Positions 35,106-42,580 of a stretch of DNA of 64,000 nucleotides are shown here, piece by piece. Location: positions 1-64,000 of the forward strand of contig CAZSNF010000017.1 of NCBI GenBank assembly GCA_964608315.1, written 5' to 3'. The DNA is from VXPQ01 sp964608315. Its GTDB lineage: Bacteria; Bacteroidota; Rhodothermia; Rhodothermales; VXPQ01. Made by a program: the position numbers and the translations under genes. Each line of letters begins with the position of its first letter. Positions within the stretch are counted from its first letter, which is position 1. Below the pieces are notes generated by a model. The model searched no databases, was not told where the DNA came from, and worked only from the letters and a program-made list of their open reading frames with translations.

Positions 35106-37157
35106 ATGAACACGCCTCCCGGAAAGAAGTCCGCCGCTTTTACGCCCTATGTCCCGGCGTCGCAATCCTTGCCCGAGATTACGATCAAGGCCGTGATTCT
35201 CGGCTTTATTCTGTCCGCCGTGCTGGCTGGAGCCAACGCCTACCTTGGACTCAAGGTTGGACTTACCGTGTCCGCCTCCATTCCGGCGGCGGTCATTTCC
35301 ATGGCGATTCTGCGCTTCTTCCGCACCTCGAATATCCTTGAGAACAATATCGTGCAAACAGCGGCGTCGGCGGGCGAATCGCTTGCGGCGGGCGTGATCT
35401 TTACGTTGCCGGCCTTGCTGATGCTGCAATACTGGCAAGGATTCGACTTTCTGGCCACGATGTCGATCGCGCTCACAGGAGGCGTACTGGGCGTGCTGTT
35501 CACCATCCCGTTGCGAAGAGCGCTCATTATCGAGGCGCAACTTCAGTTTCCGGAAGGCGTGGCCACGGGCGAAGTGCTGAAGGCCGGTTCGGAAGGCGGG
35601 GAAGGCGCGCGGTATATTGCGCTGGCGGGCGCGGCGGGCGCGGCGCTGAAACTGTGCCAGACCGGATTCCGCCTCGTGGCGGACTCGGCGGCGGGAGCCG
35701 TGCAGGCGGGGCGGGCTGTCTTCGGATACGGAACCGAACTGGGCGTGGCGCTGCTGGGCGTAGGATACATCGTGGGATTGAACATCGCCGTTCTGGTGTT
35801 TGGGGGCGGCCTGATTTCCTGGCTGTTCGGCATTCCCATTTATACCGCGTTCGTCTCGCCCGAGGAACTGGCGGCGATTACGGGAGACGCCGCGGGATAC
35901 GAAGCGGCGCTTGCGGTGTGGAGCGGACGCATCCGGTACCTCGGCGTCGGCGCCATGGCTATCGGAGGCGTCTGGGCGCTGCTCTCGCTGGTCAAGCCCG
36001 TCAAGGACGGCATTATGTCTTCGCTGGACGCCGTCCGGCAAGCCCGATCGGGAAATCGTTCGGATATAGCCCGGACCGAAAGGGACACCCCGATTCATGT
36101 CGTTCTCTGGGGAACGCTCGCCATGTCGATCCCGATCTTCATCAGTTTCCTGTTCATCGTGGACCAGGAAGCGCTGGGCATCACGGCGGGATTGTACTGG
36201 GGCACGCTTGCGCTCGGACTGGTTTTCTCCCTGCTGGCCGGATTCGTTTTTGCTTCCGTAGCCGGATACATGGCCGGGCTTGTGGGATCGTCGAATAACC
36301 CTGTTTCCGGAGTCACCATCGCAACGATCCTGAGCGTCTCCTTGCTGCTGCTCTGGATTCTGGGATCGCAAATCAATTTCGCCGTTGACGCGACGCAAGC
36401 CACCACGGCGGCCGCCACCGCTATTCTGGTCGGCGCGGTCGTATGTTGCGCGGCGGCCATCGCCGGAGATAACATGCAGGATCTGAAGGCGGGGTACCTC
36501 GTGGGCGCCACGCCGTTCAAGCAGCAAATCATGCAGGTGGTGGGGGTCGTGGCCGCCGCCCTGGCGCTGGCGCCTGTTCTGGACCTGTTGTTCCAGGCAT
36601 ACGGTCTCGGCAATGTGTTCCCGAGAGAGGGTATGGACCCGTCGCAGGCGCTTCAGGCTCCGCAAGCCACGCTCATGAGTTCGGTCGCCGACGGCGTATT
36701 CCGGCAGGACCTGCCGTGGAACATGATCGTCGCCGGCGCGCTCATCGCCGCAGTCATCATTGCCATGGACAAATACCTGAAGCATCGCGGCGCCGAATTT
36801 CGCATGCCGGTGCTGGCCGTCGCCGTCGGCATTTATTTGCCGCTGGAGTTGACCGTCCCCATCTTCATCGGCGGACTGGTGGCCTTTTTCGCCAACCGTT
36901 CCTTGCGCCGCCGCAAGAATCAGATCGGCGAGGAAGCCGTGCAACGGGCGGGCCGACGGGGATTGTTGTTCGCTTCCGGGCTTATCACGGGCGAGGCCCT
37001 CGTAGGCATCCTGCTGGCCATCCCGTTCGCCGCTGCGCAGAATACAGCCGTCCTCCGACTGGCGCCGGATGGTTTCGAGCCGGTGGCCAACGCCCTCGGA
37101 CTGGTTGCGTTCGGCTGCTTCATCGTATGGCTGTACCGCGTGGCGAAGCGGGCCTGA
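35106..37157 (+). CDS. OPT family oligopeptide/metal-chelate transporter
   Basis: Integral membrane protein of 683 residues with about 14-16 hydrophobic segments. Family signatures: LPEITIKAVILGF near the N-terminus, GANAYLGLKVGLTVSASIPAAV, SAGESLAAGV, FPEGVATGEVLKAG and SSNNPVSGVTIATI. OPT proteins move di- to hexapeptides or metal complexes with protons. Start ATG 35106 is chosen over the longer frame. It diverges from gnd; the 158-base gap contains AT-rich segments. Confidence 0.93.
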   Translation: MNTPPGKKSAAFTPYVPASQSLPEITIKAVILGFILSAVLAGANAYLGLKVGLTVSASIPAAVISMAILRFFRTSNILENNIVQTAASAGESLAAGVIFTLPALLMLQYWQGFDFLATMSIALTGGVLGVLFTIPLRRALIIEAQLQFPEGVATGEVLKAGSEGGEGARYIALAGAAGAALKLCQTGFRLVADSAAGAVQAGRAVFGYGTELGVALLGVGYIVGLNIAVLVFGGGLISWLFGIPIYTAFVSPEELAAITGDAAGYEAALAVWSGRIRYLGVGAMAIGGVWALLSLVKPVKDGIMSSLDAVRQARSGNRSDIARTERDTPIHVVLWGTLAMSIPIFISFLFIVDQEALGITAGLYWGTLALGLVFSLLAGFVFASVAGYMAGLVGSSNNPVSGVTIATILSVSLLLLWILGSQINFAVDATQATTAAATAILVGAVVCCAAAIAGDNMQDLKAGYLVGATPFKQQIMQVVGVVAAALALAPVLDLLFQAYGLGNVFPREGMDPSQALQAPQATLMSSVADGVFRQDLPWNMIVAGALIAAVIIAMDKYLKHRGAEFRMPVLAVAVGIYLPLELTVPIFIGGLVAFFANRSLRRRKNQIGEEAVQRAGRRGLLFASGLITGEALVGILLAIPFAAAQNTAVLRLAPDGFEPVANALGLVAFGCFIVWLYRVAKRA

Positions 37158-37169
37158 TCGTCAGAGCGC

Positions 37170-37193
37170 CGCTGCATAGTGTTAACAGGCCCT
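37170..37193 (-). repeat. 24-bp inverted-pair repeat, copy 2
   Basis: Exact reverse complement of 2377-2400. It lies 13 bases after the OPT stop codon and 23 bases before the UPF0173 start. See the finding on this pair. Confidence 0.6.
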
Positions 37194-37215
37194 GAAATTA
37201 CTACCCGTTCGCACC

Positions 37216-37902
37216 ATGAAACTCGTTTATTTCGGCCATTCCGCGTTCCAGCTTGAAACAAGCGGCGCCACGCTGCTCGTGGACCCCTGGATCACCGGAA
37301 ATCCGCGGGCTGAAGGCGTTATATCGCCGGAAGACCTGAACCCGGACGTCATCTTTCTTACGCATGCGCACCAGGACCACCTCGGGGACGCACCGGAGAT
37401 CGCCAAACGATCCGGAGCGCTTGTGGTCAGCAATTTTGAAATCACCAGTTATTTTTCGAGGGAGCACGGGCATAACCGCGTACTTGCCATGAATACGGGC
37501 GGAGCCTGGACCTTCGACTGGGGAAAGGTCCACCAAACCTACGCCCGCCATTCGTCTTCCTTTCCGGACGGCGGATACGGAGGCAATCCCAACGGGTTTG
37601 TGTTCGAGATCGAGGGCAAGTCGGTTTACGCGGCGGGAGACACCTGCGCCTTCGCCGAAATGGAATGGATCGGCGACGATTTCGACCTGGGCCTCGCGCT
37701 GCTGCCGATAGGCGATTGCTTTACCTCAGGCATTCGCGACGCGGTGCGCGCGGCCAGGTTGCTGCGCCCCGGGCTCACCGTGCCGGTGCATTACAATACG
37801 TTTCCGCCCATTGAGGTGGACGTGAACGAATGGAAGCAACGCATGGAAGAGGCGGGGTTTGCGGCGCAACCGATGGAGCCAGGAAATACGCTCGAAATAT
37901 AG
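37216..37902 (+). CDS. UPF0173 metallo-beta-lactamase-fold hydrolase
   Basis: 228 residues, intact. HxHxDH metal motif THAHQDHLGD at 50-59, then AAGDT (third ligand region), LLPIGDCFT and VPVHYNTFPPI. UPF0173 members are metal-dependent hydrolases of the RomA/ZiPD-like group with unknown natural substrate. First gene of a three-gene run; nine bases precede the next start. Confidence 0.92.
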   Translation: MKLVYFGHSAFQLETSGATLLVDPWITGNPRAEGVISPEDLNPDVIFLTHAHQDHLGDAPEIAKRSGALVVSNFEITSYFSREHGHNRVLAMNTGGAWTFDWGKVHQTYARHSSSFPDGGYGGNPNGFVFEIEGKSVYAAGDTCAFAEMEWIGDDFDLGLALLPIGDCFTSGIRDAVRAARLLRPGLTVPVHYNTFPPIEVDVNEWKQRMEEAGFAAQPMEPGNTLEI

Positions 37903-37911
37903 GACACACTC

Positions 37912-38406
37912 GTGAAAATCGGCGTCATCTCAGACACGCACGGCTACTTGCACCCGGCGGTCGCAACGTATTTCGACGGGGTGGATTGCATTCTCCACGC
38001 CGGCGACGTCGGCGACGCGGCTATTCTGGATCGCCTGAAGGAAATCGCGCCCGTCAAGGCTGTCTGGGGCAATGTGGACGGGCCTGGCGTCCGTTACCGC
38101 ACTGTGGAGACGTTGCGAACCGAAATGGAGGGCGTACGCATTTGCATGACGCATATCGGGGGAAGTCCGGGGCGCTGGGATCCCCGGATCGCCAGCGCGC
38201 TCGCCGCAGACCCGCCAGATATTTTTATCTGCGGACATAGCCATATCCTGCGCATCGAACGGGTGCGCAATCCCGCAGGCATGCTGTACGTCAACCCCGG
38301 CGCGGCGGGCCGGCAAGGGCTGCACCAGATCAAGACCTGCGTGTTGCTGGAGATCGCCGAGGGCAGCGCCAGAAAAGCAGACGTCGTGCACCTGGAGACA
38401 CGCTGA
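37912..38406 (+). CDS. YfcE/MJ0936 family phosphodiesterase
   Basis: 164-residue calcineurin-like metallophosphoesterase. SDTHGYLHP (D and H ligands), HAGDVGD, WGNVDG, MTHIGG and CGHSHILRIER follow the family order. Such enzymes cleave phosphodiesters, including model and 2',3'-cyclic substrates. Its stop TGA shares one base with the next gene's ATG (38406). Confidence 0.93.
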   Translation: MKIGVISDTHGYLHPAVATYFDGVDCILHAGDVGDAAILDRLKEIAPVKAVWGNVDGPGVRYRTVETLRTEMEGVRICMTHIGGSPGRWDPRIASALAADPPDIFICGHSHILRIERVRNPAGMLYVNPGAAGRQGLHQIKTCVLLEIAEGSARKADVVHLETR

Positions 38407-40160
38407 TGGGCGCTGATCCGGACATATCTCCCATGCGAAGCGAACGCTTCGACCTGCGGGCGCTATACGAAACAAGCCGCCTGCTAAGCACATCGCTCGA
38501 CCTGAAGTTCGTGCTGAACAACTTGCTCCTGACCGTCATGAGCAAGCTGCTGACGACCCGGGCCGCCGTGCTGATGCGCGATGCGGTCGAAAACGGATAC
38601 CGCGTGGCCGCCACAAGAAACATAAAAACGCTGGAGGAAGGCGTCGTGCTCAAAACGCCGGACCTGCCGGAGGACGCCGTGCTGACGGGCCCGGAAGCGC
38701 CGGACGCGCTGCGGGAACACGGTCTGGAGCTGGCGGCGCCGATCCGGTTCGGGAACCGGGAAATCGGCATGCTCGCCGCCGGCCGCAAAGCGACGGGCGA
38801 ACCGTACGATCCGTTCGAACTGGAGTTTATCCGATCGCTTGTGCATATGTCCTCCACGGCGGTGCACAACTCCCTGATGGTGGAAGAGTTGCAAATGGCG
38901 AACCGCGACCTTGACGCACGGATTCAGGAACTGAACACGCTCTTCGACCTGTCGCAGGAATTCAATGCAACCATTGATCGGGAGCGGCTTGTCAAGTTGC
39001 TGTCCTTCGCCCTGATGGGGCAGCTCCTGGTATCCCGCCATCTGTTTATGGTGCGCCGGAACCGGACCAGCGAAGACAACCCGGGGCTGTTCGTAACCAC
39101 CTCCAGAGACTTGCCGGAGCAGATTGCGCCCGCACTGGCGGAGCAACTCTGTACGCTGGAACGCCTCGTGCCTCCCGACGACAATGCAACGCCTTCGGAC
39201 GACGTTCGACAGGGGCTCCGGGACCTCGGACTGATCCTCGCGCTGCCCCTGAAACATCAGGGACAGCCGTGCGGGGCCTTATGTCTTGGCCCCAAACGAA
39301 GCGGGCGATCATATACCCCCGCCGACATCGAATTTCTGTCCGCGCTCGGGAATCTCACCCTTGTTTCGGTGCAGAACTCGTTTCTGGTCGAAGAACAGAT
39401 CGAAAAAAAGCGCCTGGAGGAAGAGATGCGCATTGCGCGGCGCATTCAGGAACGGCTCTTGCCCCGGGAAACCCCCGGCACAGATCCCTACGAAGTCGCC
39501 GCGCTCGCCAAACCAAGCCGCGTCGTAGGAGGCGACTACTACGATGTGGTGCGGCTCAAAGGCGAACGGCTCCTGCTCGCTATCGCCGACGTAACAGGCA
39601 AGGGCATGCCCGCCGCGCTCCTCATGGCGAATTTGCAAGCCAGCTTGCATGTCGTGCTGCCGATGGACATGACCATTGAGCAGGCGGTGGGACATATCAA
39701 TCGCGTCACCTGCGAGAACACCGACACAGACCGGTTCATTACGTTTTTCATGGCCATCCTGCACCTCGATTCCGGCTATATGGAATACGTGAATGCGGGA
39801 CACAATCCCCCCCTGATCGTCCGGAAAAACGGTTCTATGGAATTGCTGAGCACGGGAGGCCTGCTCCTCGGCGTAATGGATCGGGTGGGCTACGAACGCG
39901 GCGCGGTCCGCCTGGAGCCGGGAGATGTTGCGACGCTGTTCACGGACGGCGTGACGGAGGCCATGAACCCTGCCGGCGAAGAATACCTTGAAGAACGCCT
40001 CGAAGCCGTACTCAAACGATCGCATACGGAATCGGCCGCGGACATTGTAGACCTGGTCCATAAGGACATTGCGAAATTCACAGGGAATGTCGAAGAATTG
40101 TCCGACGACCTCACCATGCTGGTCGTCAAGCGGACCATACCTTCGGAACCACCCGCATAA
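38406..40160 (+). CDS. GAF-domain SpoIIE-type PP2C phosphatase
   Basis: 584 residues. Two GAF-like domains at about 30-165 and 190-330 are joined by a helical linker and followed by a PP2C/SpoIIE phosphatase domain at about 370-580 (AKPSRVVGGDYYDVVRL, ADVTGKGMPAALLMANLQ, LFTDGVTEAMNPAGEEYLEERL; the Asp residues bind Mn/Mg). Such proteins dephosphorylate anti-sigma-factor antagonists in partner-switching pathways in response to a GAF ligand. No anti-sigma partner is visible in the window. ATG 38433 is an alternative start. Overlaps the phosphodiesterase stop by one base. Confidence 0.9.
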   Translation: MGADPDISPMRSERFDLRALYETSRLLSTSLDLKFVLNNLLLTVMSKLLTTRAAVLMRDAVENGYRVAATRNIKTLEEGVVLKTPDLPEDAVLTGPEAPDALREHGLELAAPIRFGNREIGMLAAGRKATGEPYDPFELEFIRSLVHMSSTAVHNSLMVEELQMANRDLDARIQELNTLFDLSQEFNATIDRERLVKLLSFALMGQLLVSRHLFMVRRNRTSEDNPGLFVTTSRDLPEQIAPALAEQLCTLERLVPPDDNATPSDDVRQGLRDLGLILALPLKHQGQPCGALCLGPKRSGRSYTPADIEFLSALGNLTLVSVQNSFLVEEQIEKKRLEEEMRIARRIQERLLPRETPGTDPYEVAALAKPSRVVGGDYYDVVRLKGERLLLAIADVTGKGMPAALLMANLQASLHVVLPMDMTIEQAVGHINRVTCENTDTDRFITFFMAILHLDSGYMEYVNAGHNPPLIVRKNGSMELLSTGGLLLGVMDRVGYERGAVRLEPGDVATLFTDGVTEAMNPAGEEYLEERLEAVLKRSHTESAADIVDLVHKDIAKFTGNVEELSDDLTMLVVKRTIPSEPPA

Positions 40161-40462
40161 CCGTACAGGGATAGTATCCCTCGAAAACGCGAAAAGACTC
40201 GAATCCCAATCCCCTGTTGCGTATCCTTAAGGATGGTTGAGAAGGGACTGTGGGCGCGCCTTTGGGCGAAACATCGGGCCCAAAATCCCTTTGCCAGCCC
40301 ATCGCTTGCGCACCCTTTATGTATTCGCGAAAAGGCGCGCCACAGGCCCGTTCACCGCCCCGCCCTGCGCCAGCGTACCCCTCGCAAGCCTCTGAACTTT
40401 GTGGACTTAATCAGAGTATCCTTTGTTTCCCGTATCTTTTCCGCTCAAACCGTCGCTTCGCC
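40161..40462. other. spacer with palindrome and repeat fragment
   Basis: About 300 bases without a gene. AGGGATAGTATCCCT at 40167-40181 is a perfect 15-base palindrome-like site just after the phosphatase stop. GTATCCTTAAGGAT at 40208-40221 pairs two mobile-repeat-like tips across TTAA. A remnant of the MITE-like left half follows at 40372-40421. Confidence 0.5.
40372..40421. repeat. MITE-like repeat remnant (left end, inverted)
   Basis: CCTCGCAAGCCTCTGAACTT followed by TGTGGACTTAATCAGAGTATCC matches the reverse complement of the left end of the element, with the second subtype tip AGAGTATCC. Flanked by TTTG. It lies upstream of the transaldolase-like gene. Confidence 0.6.
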
Positions 40463-41128
40463 ATGAAATTTTTCGTAGACACTGCGGACCTGGAGGAAAT
40501 CCGCGAAGCCGCCTCGCTGGGCGTGCTGGACGGCGTAACCACGAATCCGTCGCTCATGAAAAAAGCGGGCAACGTGAATTTTCACGAGCACATTTACCGC
40601 ATTTGCGAACTGGTGGACGGGGACGTATCCGCGGAAGTCACCGCCGTCGATTACGATGGAATCATGGAGCAGGCGCGGCGTCTCGCGCCCATCCACAAAA
40701 ATGTCGTGGTGAAAGTGCCGCTCATCCCCGACGGAATCAAGGCCCTGAAAACCTGTTCGGAAGAAGGTATCCGAACCAACTGCACGCTTTGCTTCTCGCC
40801 CACGCAGGCGCTCATCGCCGCCAAGGCGGGCGCCAACTACATCAGCCCGTTTATCGGACGCCTCGACGACATTTCGTCGAACGGCATGGAACTCATTGAG
40901 CAAATCGTCCGGATATACCGGCAATACGACTTCGCCACAGAGGTGCTGGCGGCCTCCATTCGACACCCGCTGCATGTGGTCGAGTCGGCCCTCGCCGGCG
41001 CGGACGTAGCCACCATGCCGCTTGGCGTGATCAAGAAGCTGCTCCATCATCCGCTCACAGACATCGGTCTGGAGCGGTTTCTCGCCGACTGGCGGGAATA
41101 CGAAGCAGCCGCCTCCGCAACACCGTAA
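40463..41128 (+). CDS. fructose-6-phosphate aldolase/transaldolase (TalC family)
   Basis: 221 residues, the short transaldolase/FSA subfamily. FVDTADLEEIREA, GVTTNPSLM, KVPLIPDGIKAL (Schiff-base Lys in KVP), NCTLCFSPTQAL and SPFIGRLDD are conserved. It either transfers dihydroxyacetone units between sugar phosphates or acts as an F6P aldolase; the sequence does not decide. Fits the nearby gntK/gnd pentose-phosphate genes. Start ATG 40463. Thirteen bases separate it from the next gene. Confidence 0.92.
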   Translation: MKFFVDTADLEEIREAASLGVLDGVTTNPSLMKKAGNVNFHEHIYRICELVDGDVSAEVTAVDYDGIMEQARRLAPIHKNVVVKVPLIPDGIKALKTCSEEGIRTNCTLCFSPTQALIAAKAGANYISPFIGRLDDISSNGMELIEQIVRIYRQYDFATEVLAASIRHPLHVVESALAGADVATMPLGVIKKLLHHPLTDIGLERFLADWREYEAAASATP

Positions 41129-41141
41129 CGGCGGGTACGGA

Positions 41142-42539
41142 ATGCAGTTTGTTTCTCTGGGGAAAACAGAAGCCATCGGCGCCAGCTGTCACCTTGCGCT
41201 GATCGGAAATACGGGCCTCCTCATCGATGCGGGCGCCGACCCCGACGAAGAAGGGCCGGACTCGTTGCCGGACTTCGACATGATCCGCAAGCGGCCGGAC
41301 TGGCATGTGGACCATGTGCTGGTTACGCATGCGCACCACGATCACATCGGTTCGTTGCCGGTGCTGATCCAGCATTTCCCGCATGTGCGCGTCCATATGA
41401 CGCGGGCTACGCGCGACCTGACGGATTTCGTGCTCCCCGCTTCCGCGCGCCTGCAACGGCGCAAACTTGAAGAAGGCACGTCGATTCATGCGCCCCTTTT
41501 TCACGAAGAGGAACTGGAAGAGCAGCAATTCCTGTACGCCCCCCGCGATCTCAATACCGATTTTGACGTAACCGGCCTTCGCGGCGAATGCCCGATCACG
41601 GCGCGGTTTTACCATGCCGGGCATGTGCTGGGCGCCGCTGGCGTCCTTTTTTCCTGGGAAGCCGATGGACGAACCCGGCGGGCGTTCTACACGAGCGACA
41701 CCAATCGGCATGCGCAATCCATTGTCCCGGGCGGAGATTATCCAGAACCTCCCGTAGATATATTGATCCTCGAATCTACGCTGGGGGCCGACGCCGGGGC
41801 CGAGTTGACCAGCCGCAAGGCAGAGGAAAAGAAATTCGCCGAAGCCCTGGCGAAGGCGCTGGAGCGGGGCGGCGCGGTCCTCATTCCTTCGTTCGCGTTC
41901 GGGCGAGCGCAGGAAATCCTTGCGCTCATTCACCGGTTCAAGAAACGGGGGCGGATTCCGGCGGACATTCCGGTCTACACCTCCGGCTCCATGCGGGCGT
42001 TTGCCGATATCTATGATCGTACGCGCTTCAACACGCCCCGCCTCGACGAGGAATTCAAAGTGTTCGACGTGGAGCAGATGCGCCTGCCCTTCAAACCGGC
42101 TTCGCTCAACCGGGCGTTGCAGGGACCGGCTATTCATGTGGCGGCCAGCGGCATGATGTTCGAACGCACCATATCCAACAGGCTTGCGCGCGGTCTCGTC
42201 GAGGACGAAAAAAACGCAATTTTTCTGGTGGGGTTCGCCAAGGAAGATTCCCCGGCGGCCCAACTTATGGCCGCCGCGGAGCAAGGCGACGACGCCGAGG
42301 TGCAACTCGACCGGACGAAACCGATGCAACCCGTCCGGTGCGAAGTCCGCCGATTCCGCTTCAGCGGACACAGTCACCGACGCGATCTCATCAAACTGGT
42401 CGAACGCCTGTCGCCCAAAACCGTCGCGCTGGTGCACGGCGAAACGAACGCGAGAACGTGGATGGCCGAGAATATCCGCTTTTTTTTCCCGGACATACGC
42501 GTCGTGGTCCCTGAAGAAGGGACGCCGGTAGACCTGTAA
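41142..42539 (+). CDS. metallo-beta-lactamase/beta-CASP-fold hydrolase
   Basis: 465 residues. Metal motif THAHHDHIGS at 62-71, with further ligands in FYHAGHVLGAAG and the SDT loop, then a beta-CASP insertion (SRKAEEKKFAEALAKALERG, PSFAFGRAQEILAL) and a Zn-dependent RNA-specificity region (FSGHSHRRDL, LVHGE). This is the architecture of RNase J/CPSF73-like nucleases, in the Ysh1-type group found in many bacteria. RNA processing is likely; the substrate is unknown. Confidence 0.88.
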   Translation: MQFVSLGKTEAIGASCHLALIGNTGLLIDAGADPDEEGPDSLPDFDMIRKRPDWHVDHVLVTHAHHDHIGSLPVLIQHFPHVRVHMTRATRDLTDFVLPASARLQRRKLEEGTSIHAPLFHEEELEEQQFLYAPRDLNTDFDVTGLRGECPITARFYHAGHVLGAAGVLFSWEADGRTRRAFYTSDTNRHAQSIVPGGDYPEPPVDILILESTLGADAGAELTSRKAEEKKFAEALAKALERGGAVLIPSFAFGRAQEILALIHRFKKRGRIPADIPVYTSGSMRAFADIYDRTRFNTPRLDEEFKVFDVEQMRLPFKPASLNRALQGPAIHVAASGMMFERTISNRLARGLVEDEKNAIFLVGFAKEDSPAAQLMAAAEQGDDAEVQLDRTKPMQPVRCEVRRFRFSGHSHRRDLIKLVERLSPKTVALVHGETNARTWMAENIRFFFPDIRVVVPEEGTPVDL

Positions 42540-42557
42540 GACTTGTTCGCAAGGACC

Positions 42558-42578
42558 AGGGCCTGTTAAGGAGGCCCT
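42558..42578 (+). promoter_or_regulatory. hairpin that covers the first ribosome-binding site
   Basis: AGGGCC (42558-42563) pairs with GGCCCT (42573-42578) around loop TGTTAAGGA. The strong SD AAGGAGG (42568-42574) is partly within the stem and six bases upstream of ATG 42581. A second SD, GGAGGAG (42583-42589), serves ATG 42596. The layout could make translation depend on hairpin opening. Confidence 0.5.
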
Positions 42579-42580
42579 AA

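Noticed and set aside
34932..36944. 670-residue minus-strand frame opposite the OPT transporter
   Set aside because: The plus strand encodes a clear OPT family protein; the antisense translation is His/Arg/Gln-rich and has no recognisable family.
40167..40181. Terminator after the SpoIIE-type phosphatase
   Set aside because: AGGGATAGTATCCCT is a tight palindrome, but no T-run follows, so it is not a standard rho-independent terminator.
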